Shown here: positions 43,904 through 53,209 of the stretch, in pieces | Position numbering within the stretch: position 1 is the stretch's first letter | Layout of the letters: each line of letters starts with the position of its first letter | The notes under the pieces: model-generated | What the model was told of the DNA's origin: nothing | The model's input: only the letters and a program-made list of their open reading frames with translations | Databases searched by the model: none | Assembly: GCA_029975435.1 (NCBI GenBank) | Contig: JARKPC010000098.1 | Coordinates: 1 to 63,231 of the forward strand | Direction: 5' to 3' | DNA from: Propionivibrio sp. | GTDB taxonomy: Bacteria > Pseudomonadota > Gammaproteobacteria > Burkholderiales > Rhodocyclaceae | Length of the DNA stretch: 63,231 nucleotides | Position numbers and translations under genes: made by a program

Positions 43904-44509
43904 ATGACTTACACCACCCTCCATCCTGCCACGCGTCTGGTTACATGGCTTGTGTTGTTGGTCGCCGTTCAGTTTTTGAGCGGTATGGTGCTGGCTGCTG
44001 TCTGCCTGCTCACGCCAGCTTTGGGGGCGCGAGTGATGCGTCGGGGATGGCGCCTGATCTGGCGCGCGCGCTGGCTGTTGCTCTCGCTGCTGGTGGTCTT
44101 TGCCTGGGGAACAGCCGGCGACACTCTGTGGAACAGCGGGATTGCGCCGACGCGTGAAGGGATCCTGGAGGCCATCAAGCATCTGGGACGCATGTTCCTG
44201 GTGCTGGTTTTCGTGGCGGCCTTTCTCGAATTCATGCCTCTTGCCGATCTGATTTCAGCCAGCCACGCCTTGCTTCTCCCTTTTCGTCGATGCGGTATGG
44301 ATCCGACACGGGGTGTAGTGCGTTTGATGCTCGTCTTGCGTTACGTGGAAACCTTGCCGCGTCCCCGCGACTGGAAGAACCTGCTTGAAACGCCGGAGTT
44401 ATGCACCAGCGAAGTTGTGGAGATTAACCACCAGGCGCCCGGTTGGGGCGATGCGGTGGTTATCACCGGGCTGGTTGGCATTTGCCTCGTATTGTTTTCT
44501 TTCAGATAG
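43904..44509 (+). CDS. EcfT/CbiQ-like membrane protein
   Basis: A 201-residue membrane protein with about five hydrophobic helices. The pattern TLHPATRLVTWLVLLVAVQF near the N-terminus is that of CbiQ/EcfT energy-coupling transmembrane subunits, but the typical coupling Ala-Arg-Gly motifs are not evident. The ATG at 43904 gives a normal N-terminus; an ATG at 43838 falls in the terminator. No ATPase or substrate-binding (S) subunit lies nearby. Its stop abuts the truA start (TAGATG), so the two are coupled. The role is unclear. Confidence 0.6.
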   Translation: MTYTTLHPATRLVTWLVLLVAVQFLSGMVLAAVCLLTPALGARVMRRGWRLIWRARWLLLSLLVVFAWGTAGDTLWNSGIAPTREGILEAIKHLGRMFLVLVFVAAFLEFMPLADLISASHALLLPFRRCGMDPTRGVVRLMLVLRYVETLPRPRDWKNLLETPELCTSEVVEINHQAPGWGDAVVITGLVGICLVLFSFR

Positions 44510-45310
44510 ATGGCTGCGATGAGAATTGCGCTGGGTGTGGAATACGACGGCAATGCCTTCCGTGGCTGGCAGACGCAAAAGGGCGGCGGAACGGTTCAGG
44601 ATGAACTGGAGGCGGCGCTCGCCCGAATCGCCGGGGAACCCGTCTCGGTGGTTTGCGCCGGGCGGACCGATGCCGGAGTTCATGCCACCGGCCAGGTGGT
44701 GCATTTTGAAACAACGGCGAATCGTCCGTTGACGGCCTGGGTGCGTGGCGTCAACACCTTTCTGGCGCCAGCGGTTGCCGTGCGCTGGGCGCAACCCGTG
44801 GCAGAAGGGTTTCACGCCCGGTTTTCAGCTTATGGGCGATGCTACCGTTACCTGTTGATCAACCGTCCGCAACGGCCGGGCGTCTGGCACGGGCGTGCGG
44901 GTTGGTACCATCACCCACTCGACGAGAATGCCATGCAGCGGGCCGCCGATTTGCTTCTCGGAGAGCACGATTTCTCGTGTTTCCGCGCGGCGGACTGTCA
45001 GGCGAAGTCGCCTGTCAAACTGGTGCGGCATGCCAAGGTCGGCCGCTTCGGTGATATGCTCGTCTTCGATTTCGAGGCGGGCGCTTTCCTGCATCATATG
45101 GTGCGCAACATGGTCGGAAGCCTGGTCTATGTCGGGCAGGGCAAGCACCCGCCGGAATGGATCGGGCAACTGCTGGCCTCTCGAGATCGCACGAGGGCTG
45201 CACCGACGTTTTCCGCCGCCGGCTTGTACCTGGTCGGTGTGCGGTACGAGAGTCACTGGCAGTTGCCGATCGCGGACAATCCCTTCATGCCGGGTCCGGC
45301 AGTTCTCTGA
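44510..45310 (+). CDS. truA: tRNA pseudouridine synthase A
   Basis: A 266-residue enzyme that makes pseudouridine at positions 38-40 of tRNA anticodon arms. The catalytic Asp is in the family motif CAGRTDAGVHATGQV. The start region IALGVEYDGNAFRGWQ and the C-terminal FLHHMVRNMVGSL are also standard. Two ATG starts (44510, 44519) are possible and neither has a strong ribosome site. trpF starts 12 bases after the stop. Confidence 0.96.
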   Translation: MAAMRIALGVEYDGNAFRGWQTQKGGGTVQDELEAALARIAGEPVSVVCAGRTDAGVHATGQVVHFETTANRPLTAWVRGVNTFLAPAVAVRWAQPVAEGFHARFSAYGRCYRYLLINRPQRPGVWHGRAGWYHHPLDENAMQRAADLLLGEHDFSCFRAADCQAKSPVKLVRHAKVGRFGDMLVFDFEAGAFLHHMVRNMVGSLVYVGQGKHPPEWIGQLLASRDRTRAAPTFSAAGLYLVGVRYESHWQLPIADNPFMPGPAVL

Positions 45311-45322
45311 GGAGTCTAGGCT

Positions 45323-45955
45323 TTGCGTACACGGATCAAGATTTGCGGCCTGACCCGACCTGAAGACATGCTGGCGGCAATTGATGCCGGCGCCGATGCG
45401 CTTGGGCTGGTTTTCTATCCTCCCAGTCCGCGCTGTGTTGATCTCGAGACGGCAGCGGCCCTGGCGCAACTGGTGCCGCCCTTCGTTACCGCTGTCGGTC
45501 TTTTTGTGAATGCCGAACCGCAGGTCGTCCGTGAAACGCTGGCGACGGTGCCGCTGCACCTGCTGCAATTCCATGGCGACGAGGACGAAAACTATTGCCG
45601 GCAGTTCGATCGTCCGTATATAAAGGCCGCGCGAATGAAGCCGGGATTCGATTTGCTACAATACGTCTCTGCTTTTCCCTCTGCACAGGCGATACTTCTC
45701 GATGCCTTTGTCGAAGGTTTCGGCGGCGGCGGCAACGTGTTCGACTGGAACCTGATCCCGCAGTCGCTGCCCAAGCCGCTGATTCTCTCGGGCGGATTGG
45801 ATGCCGGCAACGTTGGAGATGCTGTTGTTCGGGTAAGGCCGGCGGCAGTCGATGTCTCTTCCGGTGTCGAAGCGGCCAAGGGCATCAAGGATGCAACGAA
45901 GATTCGAGCATTCGTTTCTGCCGTCCGCGCGGCGGGGATGGCGGAAACCGATTGA
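45323..45955 (+). CDS. trpF: Phosphoribosylanthranilate isomerase
   Basis: A 210-residue barrel enzyme of tryptophan biosynthesis (the third step). The catalytic Cys is in IKICGLT (Cys8), and the general acid Asp is in LSGGLDAGNV. The phosphate-binding segment VDVSSGVE is near the end. The start is a rare TTG placed eight bases after GAGGAG, which makes the choice safe. It opens the trpFBA-accD-folC-dedD-cvpA-purF run, with 150 bases before trpB that hold no gene. Confidence 0.95.
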   Translation: MRTRIKICGLTRPEDMLAAIDAGADALGLVFYPPSPRCVDLETAAALAQLVPPFVTAVGLFVNAEPQVVRETLATVPLHLLQFHGDEDENYCRQFDRPYIKAARMKPGFDLLQYVSAFPSAQAILLDAFVEGFGGGGNVFDWNLIPQSLPKPLILSGGLDAGNVGDAVVRVRPAAVDVSSGVEAAKGIKDATKIRAFVSAVRAAGMAETD

Positions 45956-46105
45956 TCCGGAGTTTTTGGGACAGGACGACCGATGCGCAAGACTTGTGGT
46001 GGACGCACACGCACCTGCTGGAGGCGCTTTCTTGCCGATCACACTTGAGGCCGATGATCGAACGGATCATCCACATCATCATCTCAATTACCTCAAGGAA
46101 AACTC

Positions 46106-47311
46106 ATGACTGTCAAATCTTACGACTTGCCCGACGCACGTGGCCATTTTGGTCCCTACGGCGGTATCTTCGTCGCGGAAACGCTGATTCCGGCGCTGGA
46201 TGAACTGAACGAGGCTTACGCCGCCGCTCAACACGACCCGGAGTTCATTGCCGAATTCGAGTACGAACTCAAACACTACGTCGGCCGGCCGAGCCCGGTC
46301 TATCACGCCAAGCGGCTGTCCGACGAACTTGGCGGGGCGCAGATTTACCTCAAGCGCGAGGACCTGAATCACACCGGCGCGCACAAGGTCAACAACTGCA
46401 TCGGCCAGGCCATGCTGGCCCGCCGCATGGGCAAGAAGCGCGTGATCGCCGAAACCGGCGCCGGACAGCACGGTGTCGCCTCGGCGACCGTGGCCGCGCG
46501 CTACGGTATGGAGTGCGTGGTGTATATGGGCTCCGAGGACATCAGGCGCCAAGCGGCCAACGTCTACCGCATGAAGCTGCTCGGCGCGACGGTGGTGCCC
46601 GTGGAAAGCGGCTCGAAAACGCTCAAGGACGCGCTCAACGAAGCCATGCGCGACTGGGTGACCAACATCTCCTCGACCTTCTACATCATCGGCACCGTGG
46701 CCGGCCCGCATCCGTATCCGATGATGGTGCGCGATTTCCAGTCGGTGATCGGCAAGGAATGCATCGAACAGGTGCCCGAACTATGCGGTCGCCAGCCGGA
46801 CGCCGTGATTGCCTGCGTGGGCGGCGGATCGAATGCCATGGGAATCTTCCATCCCTACATTCCTTACGAGAGCGTACGCCTGATCGGAGTGGAGGCGGCG
46901 GGCGACGGTATCGAGACGGGGCATCACGCCGCGTCGTTGACCGCCGGGCATCCCGGCGTGCTGCACGGCAACCGGACCTATCTGTTGCAGGACGAGAACG
47001 GACAGATCATCGAGACACACTCGATCTCGGCGGGGCTGGATTATCCCGGCGTCGGTCCCGAGCATGCCTGGCTGAAGGATACCGGCCGCGCCGAGTATGC
47101 GACTATCACCGACGCCGAGGCCCTGCAGGTGTTCCACACCCTGTGCCGGCTCGAAGGCATCATCCCCGCGCTCGAGTCGAGCCATGCCGTCGCTCATGCG
47201 GCCAAACTGGCGCCGACCTTGCCCAAGGACAAGATCCTGCTGGTCAATCTTTCCGGCCGTGGCGACAAGGACATGCACACGGTTGCCGAAAAATCGGGCA
47301 TCACTTTCTGA
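46106..47311 (+). CDS. trpB: Tryptophan synthase beta subunit
   Basis: A 401-residue PLP enzyme that joins indole and serine to give tryptophan. PLP-binding Lys94 is in the family motif [11 protein letters not shown], and the phosphate cradle is GGGSNAMG. The catalytic Glu in AETGAGQHG is present. It works as an alpha2-beta2 complex with TrpA, whose gene starts 9 bases after its stop. A ribosome site AAGGAAA lies upstream. Confidence 0.97.
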   Translation: MTVKSYDLPDARGHFGPYGGIFVAETLIPALDELNEAYAAAQHDPEFIAEFEYELKHYVGRPSPVYHAKRLSDELGGAQIYLKREDLNHTGAHKVNNCIGQAMLARRMGKKRVIAETGAGQHGVASATVAARYGMECVVYMGSEDIRRQAANVYRMKLLGATVVPVESGSKTLKDALNEAMRDWVTNISSTFYIIGTVAGPHPYPMMVRDFQSVIGKECIEQVPELCGRQPDAVIACVGGGSNAMGIFHPYIPYESVRLIGVEAAGDGIETGHHAASLTAGHPGVLHGNRTYLLQDENGQIIETHSISAGLDYPGVGPEHAWLKDTGRAEYATITDAEALQVFHTLCRLEGIIPALESSHAVAHAAKLAPTLPKDKILLVNLSGRGDKDMHTVAEKSGITF

Positions 47312-47320
47312 GGTCCCGCC

Positions 47321-48130
47321 ATGTCAAAAATTCAAGCAACATTCGAGCGCCTGCAGGCGCAAGGGCGCAAGGCGCTGATTCCGTTCATCACCGCCGGCGA
47401 TCCCGATCCGGCGCTGACTGTTTCGCTGATGCATGCGCTGGTCGAGGCCGGTTCCGACATCATCGAACTCGGCGTCCCGTTTTCCGATCCGATGGCCGAT
47501 GGGCCGACTATCCAGCGTGCATCCGAACGTGCCTTGGCGAAGGGCGTGAGCCTGCGCCAGGTGCTCGGCATGGTCGCCAACTTCCGCGCCGACAACAACG
47601 AGACGCCGGTGGTGCTGATGGGCTATGCCAACCCGATCGAGGCCATGGGCGTCGATACCTTCGCGGCCGCGGCCTTCGACGCCGGTGTCGATGGCGTGCT
47701 GGTCGTGGATTACCCGCCGGAGGAAAGCGCTGATTTCGCCAAGGCCATGCAGGCCAATGCCCTCGATCCGATCTTCCTGCTCGCGCCGACTTCGACCGAG
47801 CAACGCATTTCCCTGGTGGCGGAACTGGCCAGTGGCTACGTGTATTACGTTTCGCTCAAGGGCGTGACCGGCTCGGCGCAACTCGATGTCGAAGCGGTGG
47901 CCAGACGCATCCCGGAAATCCACGCGGCGGTGGGCGTTCCAGTCGGAGTGGGGTTCGGCATCCGCGACGCGGCGACGGCGGGGGCGATTGCCCGTATCGC
48001 CGATGCCGTGGTGGTCGGTAGCCGCATCATCGAGGAAATCGAAAAATCGCCTGCCGACCAAGTCTGCGACCGGGTGAAGACGCTCGTCGCCGACCTGCGT
48101 CGCGGTATCGACGAAGCAGGCAAGGCCTGA
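47321..48130 (+). CDS. trpA: Tryptophan synthase alpha subunit
   Basis: A 269-residue barrel enzyme that cleaves indole-3-glycerol phosphate and channels indole to TrpB. Catalytic Glu49 ([15 protein letters not shown]) and Asp60 are both present. The loop [11 protein letters not shown] and the phosphate site VGFGIRD complete the set. It starts behind GAGG. accD follows 16 bases later. Confidence 0.97.
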   Translation: MSKIQATFERLQAQGRKALIPFITAGDPDPALTVSLMHALVEAGSDIIELGVPFSDPMADGPTIQRASERALAKGVSLRQVLGMVANFRADNNETPVVLMGYANPIEAMGVDTFAAAAFDAGVDGVLVVDYPPEESADFAKAMQANALDPIFLLAPTSTEQRISLVAELASGYVYYVSLKGVTGSAQLDVEAVARRIPEIHAAVGVPVGVGFGIRDAATAGAIARIADAVVVGSRIIEEIEKSPADQVCDRVKTLVADLRRGIDEAGKA

Positions 48131-48146
48131 CCACGGAGGTGTCGCC

Positions 48147-49016
48147 ATGAGCTGGTTGAACAAGGTTCTGCCGAAAATCAAGCGCAGCGCCACCGGTGCC
48201 GAGCGCAAGACCAATCTGCCGGAAGGGCTGTGGAGCAAATGCCCGTCCTGCGAGGCCGTGCTGTATGCCACGGACCTGCAGAAGAACGATCAGGTGTGTC
48301 CCAAGTGCGGTCACCACAACCGGCTCGATGCGCGCGCGCGCATCGATCTGCTGCTGGATGCCGGAGACCGCTTCGAAATCGGTGCGGAAATCCAGCCGGT
48401 CGATTCGCTGCATTTCAAGGACAGCAAGCGCTACACCGAGCGCCTTGCCGACGCGGCCAAGAGCACCGGAGAAAGCGACTCGCTGGTGGTCATGCAGGGG
48501 ATGCTGAAATCATTGCCCGTGGTCGTTGCCGCCTTCGAGTTCGATTTCATGGGTGGTTCGATGGGTTCCGTGCTGGGCGAACGTTTCGTGCGTGGAGTAC
48601 AGGTGGCTGTCGAGCAGAAGATCCCGTTCATCTGTGTTTCCGCTTCTGGCGGCGCGCGCATGCAGGAGGGGCTGTTCTCGTTGATGCAGATGGCCAAGAC
48701 GACCGCGGCATTGACTCGCCTGTCCGAGGCTGGTCTACCTTTCATCTCGATTCTCACCGATCCGACGATGGGTGGGGTGTCGGCATCGTTTGCCTTCATC
48801 GGCGACATCGTCATCGCCGAACCGGGGGCGCTGATCGGGTTCGCCGGGCCGCGCGTGATCGAACAAACGGTGCGCCAGAAGCTGCCGGATGGCTTCCAGC
48901 GCTCCGAGTTCCTGATTGAAAAGGGCGCCATCGACATGATCGTCGATCGGCGGGAAATGAAGGCCAGGTTGGCGCAGCTCCTCGGTATGCTGCAAAGACT
49001 GCCGGCGGCAGCCTGA
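48147..49016 (+). CDS. accD: Acetyl-CoA carboxylase carboxyltransferase, beta subunit
   Basis: A 289-residue subunit that, with AccA, transfers carboxyl from biotin to acetyl-CoA in the first step of fatty acid synthesis. The N-terminal zinc ribbon has Cys32, Cys35, Cys51 and Cys54 (CPSC ... CPKC). The crotonase-like core has [17 protein letters not shown] and the GGVSASFA acyl-CoA site. The ATG follows GGAGG. The gene sits between trpA and folC as in many Betaproteobacteria. Confidence 0.96.
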   Translation: MSWLNKVLPKIKRSATGAERKTNLPEGLWSKCPSCEAVLYATDLQKNDQVCPKCGHHNRLDARARIDLLLDAGDRFEIGAEIQPVDSLHFKDSKRYTERLADAAKSTGESDSLVVMQGMLKSLPVVVAAFEFDFMGGSMGSVLGERFVRGVQVAVEQKIPFICVSASGGARMQEGLFSLMQMAKTTAALTRLSEAGLPFISILTDPTMGGVSASFAFIGDIVIAEPGALIGFAGPRVIEQTVRQKLPDGFQRSEFLIEKGAIDMIVDRREMKARLAQLLGMLQRLPAAA

Positions 49017-49030
49017 ACGTCGCTGGATTC

Positions 49031-50326
49031 GTGGAAACTCTCAACGACTGGCTGATCCACCTCGAAAGCCTGCACCCCAAGGGGCAGGGCGGAATCGAGC
49101 TCGGGCTCGAGCGCGTGGCCCGCGTCAAGGCTGAATTGCAGCAGCGGCAATGCTGCCCTGTCATCATCGTCGGCGGGACCAACGGCAAGGGATCGACCTG
49201 CGCCTATCTGGAGGCGATTTACGTAGCAGCCGGCTATCGGGTCGGCTGCTATACGTCGCCGCATCTGCTGGCGTACAACGAACGCGTGCGGATCGACGGC
49301 GTAGCGATTGACGATGCCGCCTTGTGCGAGGCGTTTGCACGGGTCGAGGCGGCGCGGTTGGTGGCTGGCGGTGTCGCGCTGACCTACTTTGAATTCGGCA
49401 CGCTCGCCGCCTGGGAAGCATTCGCGCCCCGGCAGATGCAGGTAATCATCCTCGAGGTCGGGCTGGGTGGGCGCCTCGACGCCGTCAACATCTATGACCC
49501 CGACGTGGCCATCGTAACCGGGATCGCCCTCGATCACACCGACTGGCTGGGGCCAACGCGCGAGTCCATCGGTTTCGAGAAGGCAGGTATTTTCCGCCCG
49601 GGAAGACCGGCCATCTGTGCCGATCCGCAGCCGCCGCAATCCTTGATCGGGCATGCGGCGGCCATCGGTGCCGATCTGTGCCTGATCGGCCGGGATTTCG
49701 GCTACGTTAGCAACGCTCCGGAATGGTCGTTCTGGAGTCGCCGCGGGGAATCGCGCGATGTCCTTCCCATGCCCGCCCTGCGCGGCGTACATCAGGTGGG
49801 AAATGCGGCCGCCGTGCTGGCCGCGGTGGACGCCCTACGCGACTGGCTTCCCGTGCCATTGGTGGCGGTGCAGAGGGGCTTGCGCGAGGTTCGGCTGGCC
49901 GGGCGCTTCCAGAAGGTGCGCGAGCGCCCGGCGACCATCCTTGATGTCGCGCACAACCCGCAGGCCGTGGCGGGTCTGGCGGAAAACCTCGAAGCCATGG
50001 GGGAGTTCCGGCTGACTATTGCGGTGGTGGGCATGCTGGCCGACAAGGACATTGCCGGAGCGTTGAAGGCGCTGTCCGGGAAAGTCGACGTGTGGTTGCT
50101 GGCCGGACTGAACGTGCCGCGCGGAGCTTCGGCGCAAGCGCTTGCTGCGGTGGTTTCCGGAGGTGGGGCTACGCCCGGCCTCGCCGGGCGGGTGGAGTGC
50201 TTCGACTCGCCCGAGAGGGCATTCCGCCGTGCTGTCGGTCTGGCCGGGGAAAATGATAGAATCGTCGCTTTCGGATCGTTCTACACGGTGGCCGCCGTCC
50301 TGCGCGATCTCGGGCAGGACTCCTGA
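49031..50326 (+). CDS. folC: Folylpolyglutamate synthase / dihydrofolate synthase
   Basis: A 431-residue ligase that adds glutamate to dihydropteroate and to folates. The P-loop is VGGTNGKGST, followed by the Mur-ligase features YTSPHLLAYNERVRI, GLGGRLDAVN and ALDHTDWLG. The C-terminal domain has LDVAHNPQA. The start is a GTG 14 bases after the accD stop. dedD follows. Confidence 0.95.
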   Translation: METLNDWLIHLESLHPKGQGGIELGLERVARVKAELQQRQCCPVIIVGGTNGKGSTCAYLEAIYVAAGYRVGCYTSPHLLAYNERVRIDGVAIDDAALCEAFARVEAARLVAGGVALTYFEFGTLAAWEAFAPRQMQVIILEVGLGGRLDAVNIYDPDVAIVTGIALDHTDWLGPTRESIGFEKAGIFRPGRPAICADPQPPQSLIGHAAAIGADLCLIGRDFGYVSNAPEWSFWSRRGESRDVLPMPALRGVHQVGNAAAVLAAVDALRDWLPVPLVAVQRGLREVRLAGRFQKVRERPATILDVAHNPQAVAGLAENLEAMGEFRLTIAVVGMLADKDIAGALKALSGKVDVWLLAGLNVPRGASAQALAAVVSGGGATPGLAGRVECFDSPERAFRRAVGLAGENDRIVAFGSFYTVAAVLRDLGQDS

Positions 50327-50360
50327 TACAACCGTACGCTCGTCACTGATTTTTTCAAAC

Positions 50361-51074
50361 ATGTCCGACTCCCCAGACGCACAACTGCAGCTGAAAAAAC
50401 GCGCCCGCCGCCGGTTGGTCGGTGCCGTGGCCTTCGCCGGGCTGGCTGCGGTGATTTTGCCGATGGTCATGGATGAGGAACCGAAACAGCAGGTGCAGGA
50501 CATCCAGATCCGTATTCCCGGCCAGGAACAGGCTCCGTTTGCACCGAAACTGAAACCGGCAACGGCCGAAAAGAAGGAAGAAAGCCTGCCGGCACAGCCT
50601 GCGCCCGTTGCCGCGCCGGCCGTAAAGCTGGCCGAGCCTCCGGTGAGCAAGGCTCCGGAAAAGCCGGTTGAGAAGGCTTCCGAGAAGTCGACTGAAAAGA
50701 CAGCAGCGGAAAAGCCGGCAGCGAAGCCAGCCGAAAAGACTCCGGAAAAGGCGGCTGACAAGGCTGCCAACGGGCGCGATGCCCAACGCGCAGCGGATAT
50801 TCTCGGAGGCAAGGCGGCGGGTGAATCGGCGCCGGCCAATGGAGGACAGTTCGTGATTCTTATTGGTGCGTTCTCCAATCCAGCCAACGTCAAGCAATTG
50901 CAGACCAAGATCGGGGAACTCGGCATCAAGGTTTACACGGAATCCCTCGACTCGCCGGAAGGCAAGAAGACACGGGTTCGCGCCGGCCCGTTCGCAAGTC
51001 GCGACGCGGCCGACAAGGCGTTGGAGAAAATGAAGCGCATCGGTGTCAACGGAGTGGTTGCGGCCAGGCAATGA
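50361..51074 (+). CDS. dedD: SPOR-domain protein (DedD-like)
   Basis: A 237-residue inner-membrane protein. A short basic cytoplasmic tail (KKRARRRL) leads to a single helix (about 20-36). A long periplasmic linker rich in Lys, Glu, Pro and Ala (about 60-150) follows, and a SPOR domain (about 158-237, FVILIGAFSNPANV ... TRVRAGPFASRDAA) that binds bare septal peptidoglycan. It should act in cell division. The cvpA start overlaps its stop (ATGA). Confidence 0.93.
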   Translation: MSDSPDAQLQLKKRARRRLVGAVAFAGLAAVILPMVMDEEPKQQVQDIQIRIPGQEQAPFAPKLKPATAEKKEESLPAQPAPVAAPAVKLAEPPVSKAPEKPVEKASEKSTEKTAAEKPAAKPAEKTPEKAADKAANGRDAQRAADILGGKAAGESAPANGGQFVILIGAFSNPANVKQLQTKIGELGIKVYTESLDSPEGKKTRVRAGPFASRDAADKALEKMKRIGVNGVVAARQ

Positions 51075-51562
51075 CGCCTTTTGACTACGCAGTGTTGGTT
51101 ATCCTGCTGGCCTCGATGCTTCTTGGCGCGTGGCGAGGAGTCGTTGGCGAGATCATTGCCTTGGCCGCGTGGGTGCTCGCCTTTTTTGCGGCGAAGTGGT
51201 GGGCGGACGAGTTTGCGCGGCAGTTTCTGACCGGCATCGCCGATCCCGCCGTGCGCATCGTGGTGGCCTGGGTGCTGGTGTTCGTGATCGTGCTGTTGCT
51301 TATGGCGCTGGTGCGCCTGGCGATCCGCGGGCTGCTCAAGGCGCTTGGCTTGAGCCTCTCCGATCGGGCGCTGGGGGTGCTGTTCGGTATGGCGCGCGGG
51401 GCGCTGATCGTTCTGGCGCTGGTGGGGTTGGGCGGCATGTTGTCGCTGGCCAAGGAAAAATGGTGGAGCGAAGCATATTTCTCCGCTCCGCTCGAAACGG
51501 CGGTGCTGGCGTGCAAGCCCTGGCTGCCGCCGGAAGTGGCTAAACGAATTCGTTTCAGGTAG
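51071..51562 (+). CDS. cvpA: CvpA family membrane protein
   Basis: A 163-residue inner-membrane protein with four predicted helices. The family stretch FDYAVLVILLASMLLGAWRG and the GLLKALGLSLSDRALG loop are clear. In E. coli CvpA is needed for colicin V production and envelope tolerance. It overlaps dedD by four bases, and purF starts 9 bases later, as in many bacteria. Confidence 0.94.
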   Translation: MTPFDYAVLVILLASMLLGAWRGVVGEIIALAAWVLAFFAAKWWADEFARQFLTGIADPAVRIVVAWVLVFVIVLLLMALVRLAIRGLLKALGLSLSDRALGVLFGMARGALIVLALVGLGGMLSLAKEKWWSEAYFSAPLETAVLACKPWLPPEVAKRIRFR

Positions 51563-51571
51563 GAAAATTCT

Positions 51572-53098
51572 ATGTGCGGTATTCTCGGAGTCATGGCCAA
51601 CACGCCGGTCAATCAGCTTCTTTACGACGGGCTGATGGTGTTGCAGCATCGGGGTCAGGATGCGGCAGGCATTGCCACGGGCAAGGGTAATGCCTTTTTC
51701 ATGCACAAGGGCTCGGGGATGGTGCGCGACGTCTTCCGTACGCGCAACATGCGCGCCTTGCCGGGCAACATGGGCATCGCCCACTGCCGCTACCCGACGG
51801 CCGGATCGTCGTCCGACTCCGCCGAGTCACAACCGTTCTACGTCAACTCCCCGTTCGGCATCGTGCTCGCGCACAACGGCAATCTGACCAATACGGAGCA
51901 ACTGCAGGACGAGATGTTCCGCCAGGATCTGCGGCACATCAACACCAATTCCGATTCGGAAGTGCTGCTCAACGTGCTGGCGCACGAACTGCAGGAATCG
52001 GCCAAGGGCTTCCAACTGGATCTGGATACCATCTTTGCCGCGGTCGCCGGCGTGCATCGCCGTTGCAAGGGCGCCTACGCGGTGGTGGTCATGATTGCCG
52101 GCTATGGCTTGCTGGCCTTCCGCGACCCGTTCGGCATCCGCCCGCTGGTCGTCGGAATCAATCAAACGGCGCAAGGACCGGAATACCTGGTGGCCTCGGA
52201 ATCCGTGGCGCTCGATACCCTCGGCTTCCAGGTGCTACGCGACGTGGCGCCGGGCGAGGCGTTGTTCGTCGATATGTCGCACCAATTGCACTTTCGCCAG
52301 TGTGCTGAAAAGCCTGTACTGTCGCCGTGCATTTTTGAATATGTCTATCTGGCGCGCCCGGACTCGGTCATCGACGGCGTTTCGGTGTATGAGACCCGTC
52401 TGCGCATGGGCGAGCACCTGGCCGACAAGGTGGCGCAAAAACTGCCCGTCGACGATATCGACGTGGTCATCCCGATTCCCGATTCGAGTCGTCCGTCGGC
52501 GATGCAACTGGCCCAGCGCCTGGGTATCCCTTATCGCGAAGGGTTCGTCAAGAACCGCTACATCGGTCGCACCTTCATCATGCCGGGGCAATCGATCCGC
52601 AGGAAATCGGTGCGCCAGAAACTCAATACCGTCGGCCAGGAGTTCAAGGGCAAGCGCGTGCTGCTGGTTGACGATTCCATCGTACGCGGTACGACCAGCC
52701 AGGAAATCGTCGATATGGCGCGGGCTGCCGGAGCACTCAAGGTTTATTTTGCCTCGGCCGCGCCACCCGTGCGCTTCCCCAATGTCTATGGCATCGACAT
52801 GCCGACGCGCAGCGAACTCATTGCTACCGGACGTTCCGAGGACGAGATTGCCCGCGAGATAGGTGCCGATGCCCTTGTCTATCAGGATCTCGACGAGCTC
52901 AAGGCGTCGATTCGTGAGCTCCGGCCGGCGCTGACCTGTTTCGACAGCTCGTGCTTTGACGGGCAGTATGTTACCGGCGACGTGACGCCGGAATACCTCG
53001 ACGCCATCGAGCGGGCGCGCGAAGGCAAGGTTGCCTCGGCCGTGGTCGATGGTGGTGATTCCCGCCAGCTTGACCTCAACCTGAAGACGTCGGGCTGA
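51572..53098 (+). CDS. purF: Amidophosphoribosyltransferase
   Basis: A 508-residue enzyme that commits PRPP to purine synthesis. The catalytic Cys is residue 2 (MCGILGV), exposed after Met removal. The glutaminase domain spans 2-235, and the PRPP-binding motif is VLLVDDSIVRGTT. It lacks the long propeptide and iron-sulfur cysteines of the Bacillus type. It ends the long operon; no intrinsic terminator was seen after it. Confidence 0.97.
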   Translation: MCGILGVMANTPVNQLLYDGLMVLQHRGQDAAGIATGKGNAFFMHKGSGMVRDVFRTRNMRALPGNMGIAHCRYPTAGSSSDSAESQPFYVNSPFGIVLAHNGNLTNTEQLQDEMFRQDLRHINTNSDSEVLLNVLAHELQESAKGFQLDLDTIFAAVAGVHRRCKGAYAVVVMIAGYGLLAFRDPFGIRPLVVGINQTAQGPEYLVASESVALDTLGFQVLRDVAPGEALFVDMSHQLHFRQCAEKPVLSPCIFEYVYLARPDSVIDGVSVYETRLRMGEHLADKVAQKLPVDDIDVVIPIPDSSRPSAMQLAQRLGIPYREGFVKNRYIGRTFIMPGQSIRRKSVRQKLNTVGQEFKGKRVLLVDDSIVRGTTSQEIVDMARAAGALKVYFASAAPPVRFPNVYGIDMPTRSELIATGRSEDEIAREIGADALVYQDLDELKASIRELRPALTCFDSSCFDGQYVTGDVTPEYLDAIERAREGKVASAVVDGGDSRQLDLNLKTSG

Positions 53099-53209
53099 CC
53101 GGGCCTGCAGGAAATACCGGTAATCGCGTATTGATGGGTGCCGCCAACGGAAACGATAATGGCATTCCCAGAGGATCCTAGCGGCAGGCAACGGTAATCA
53201 GGTGCAGGT

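Noticed and set aside
45956..46105. Possible trp attenuator or leader peptide between trpF and trpB
   Set aside because: No short Trp-rich frame and no terminator hairpin with a T run; two Trp codons (TGG) in one frame are not an ordered leader.
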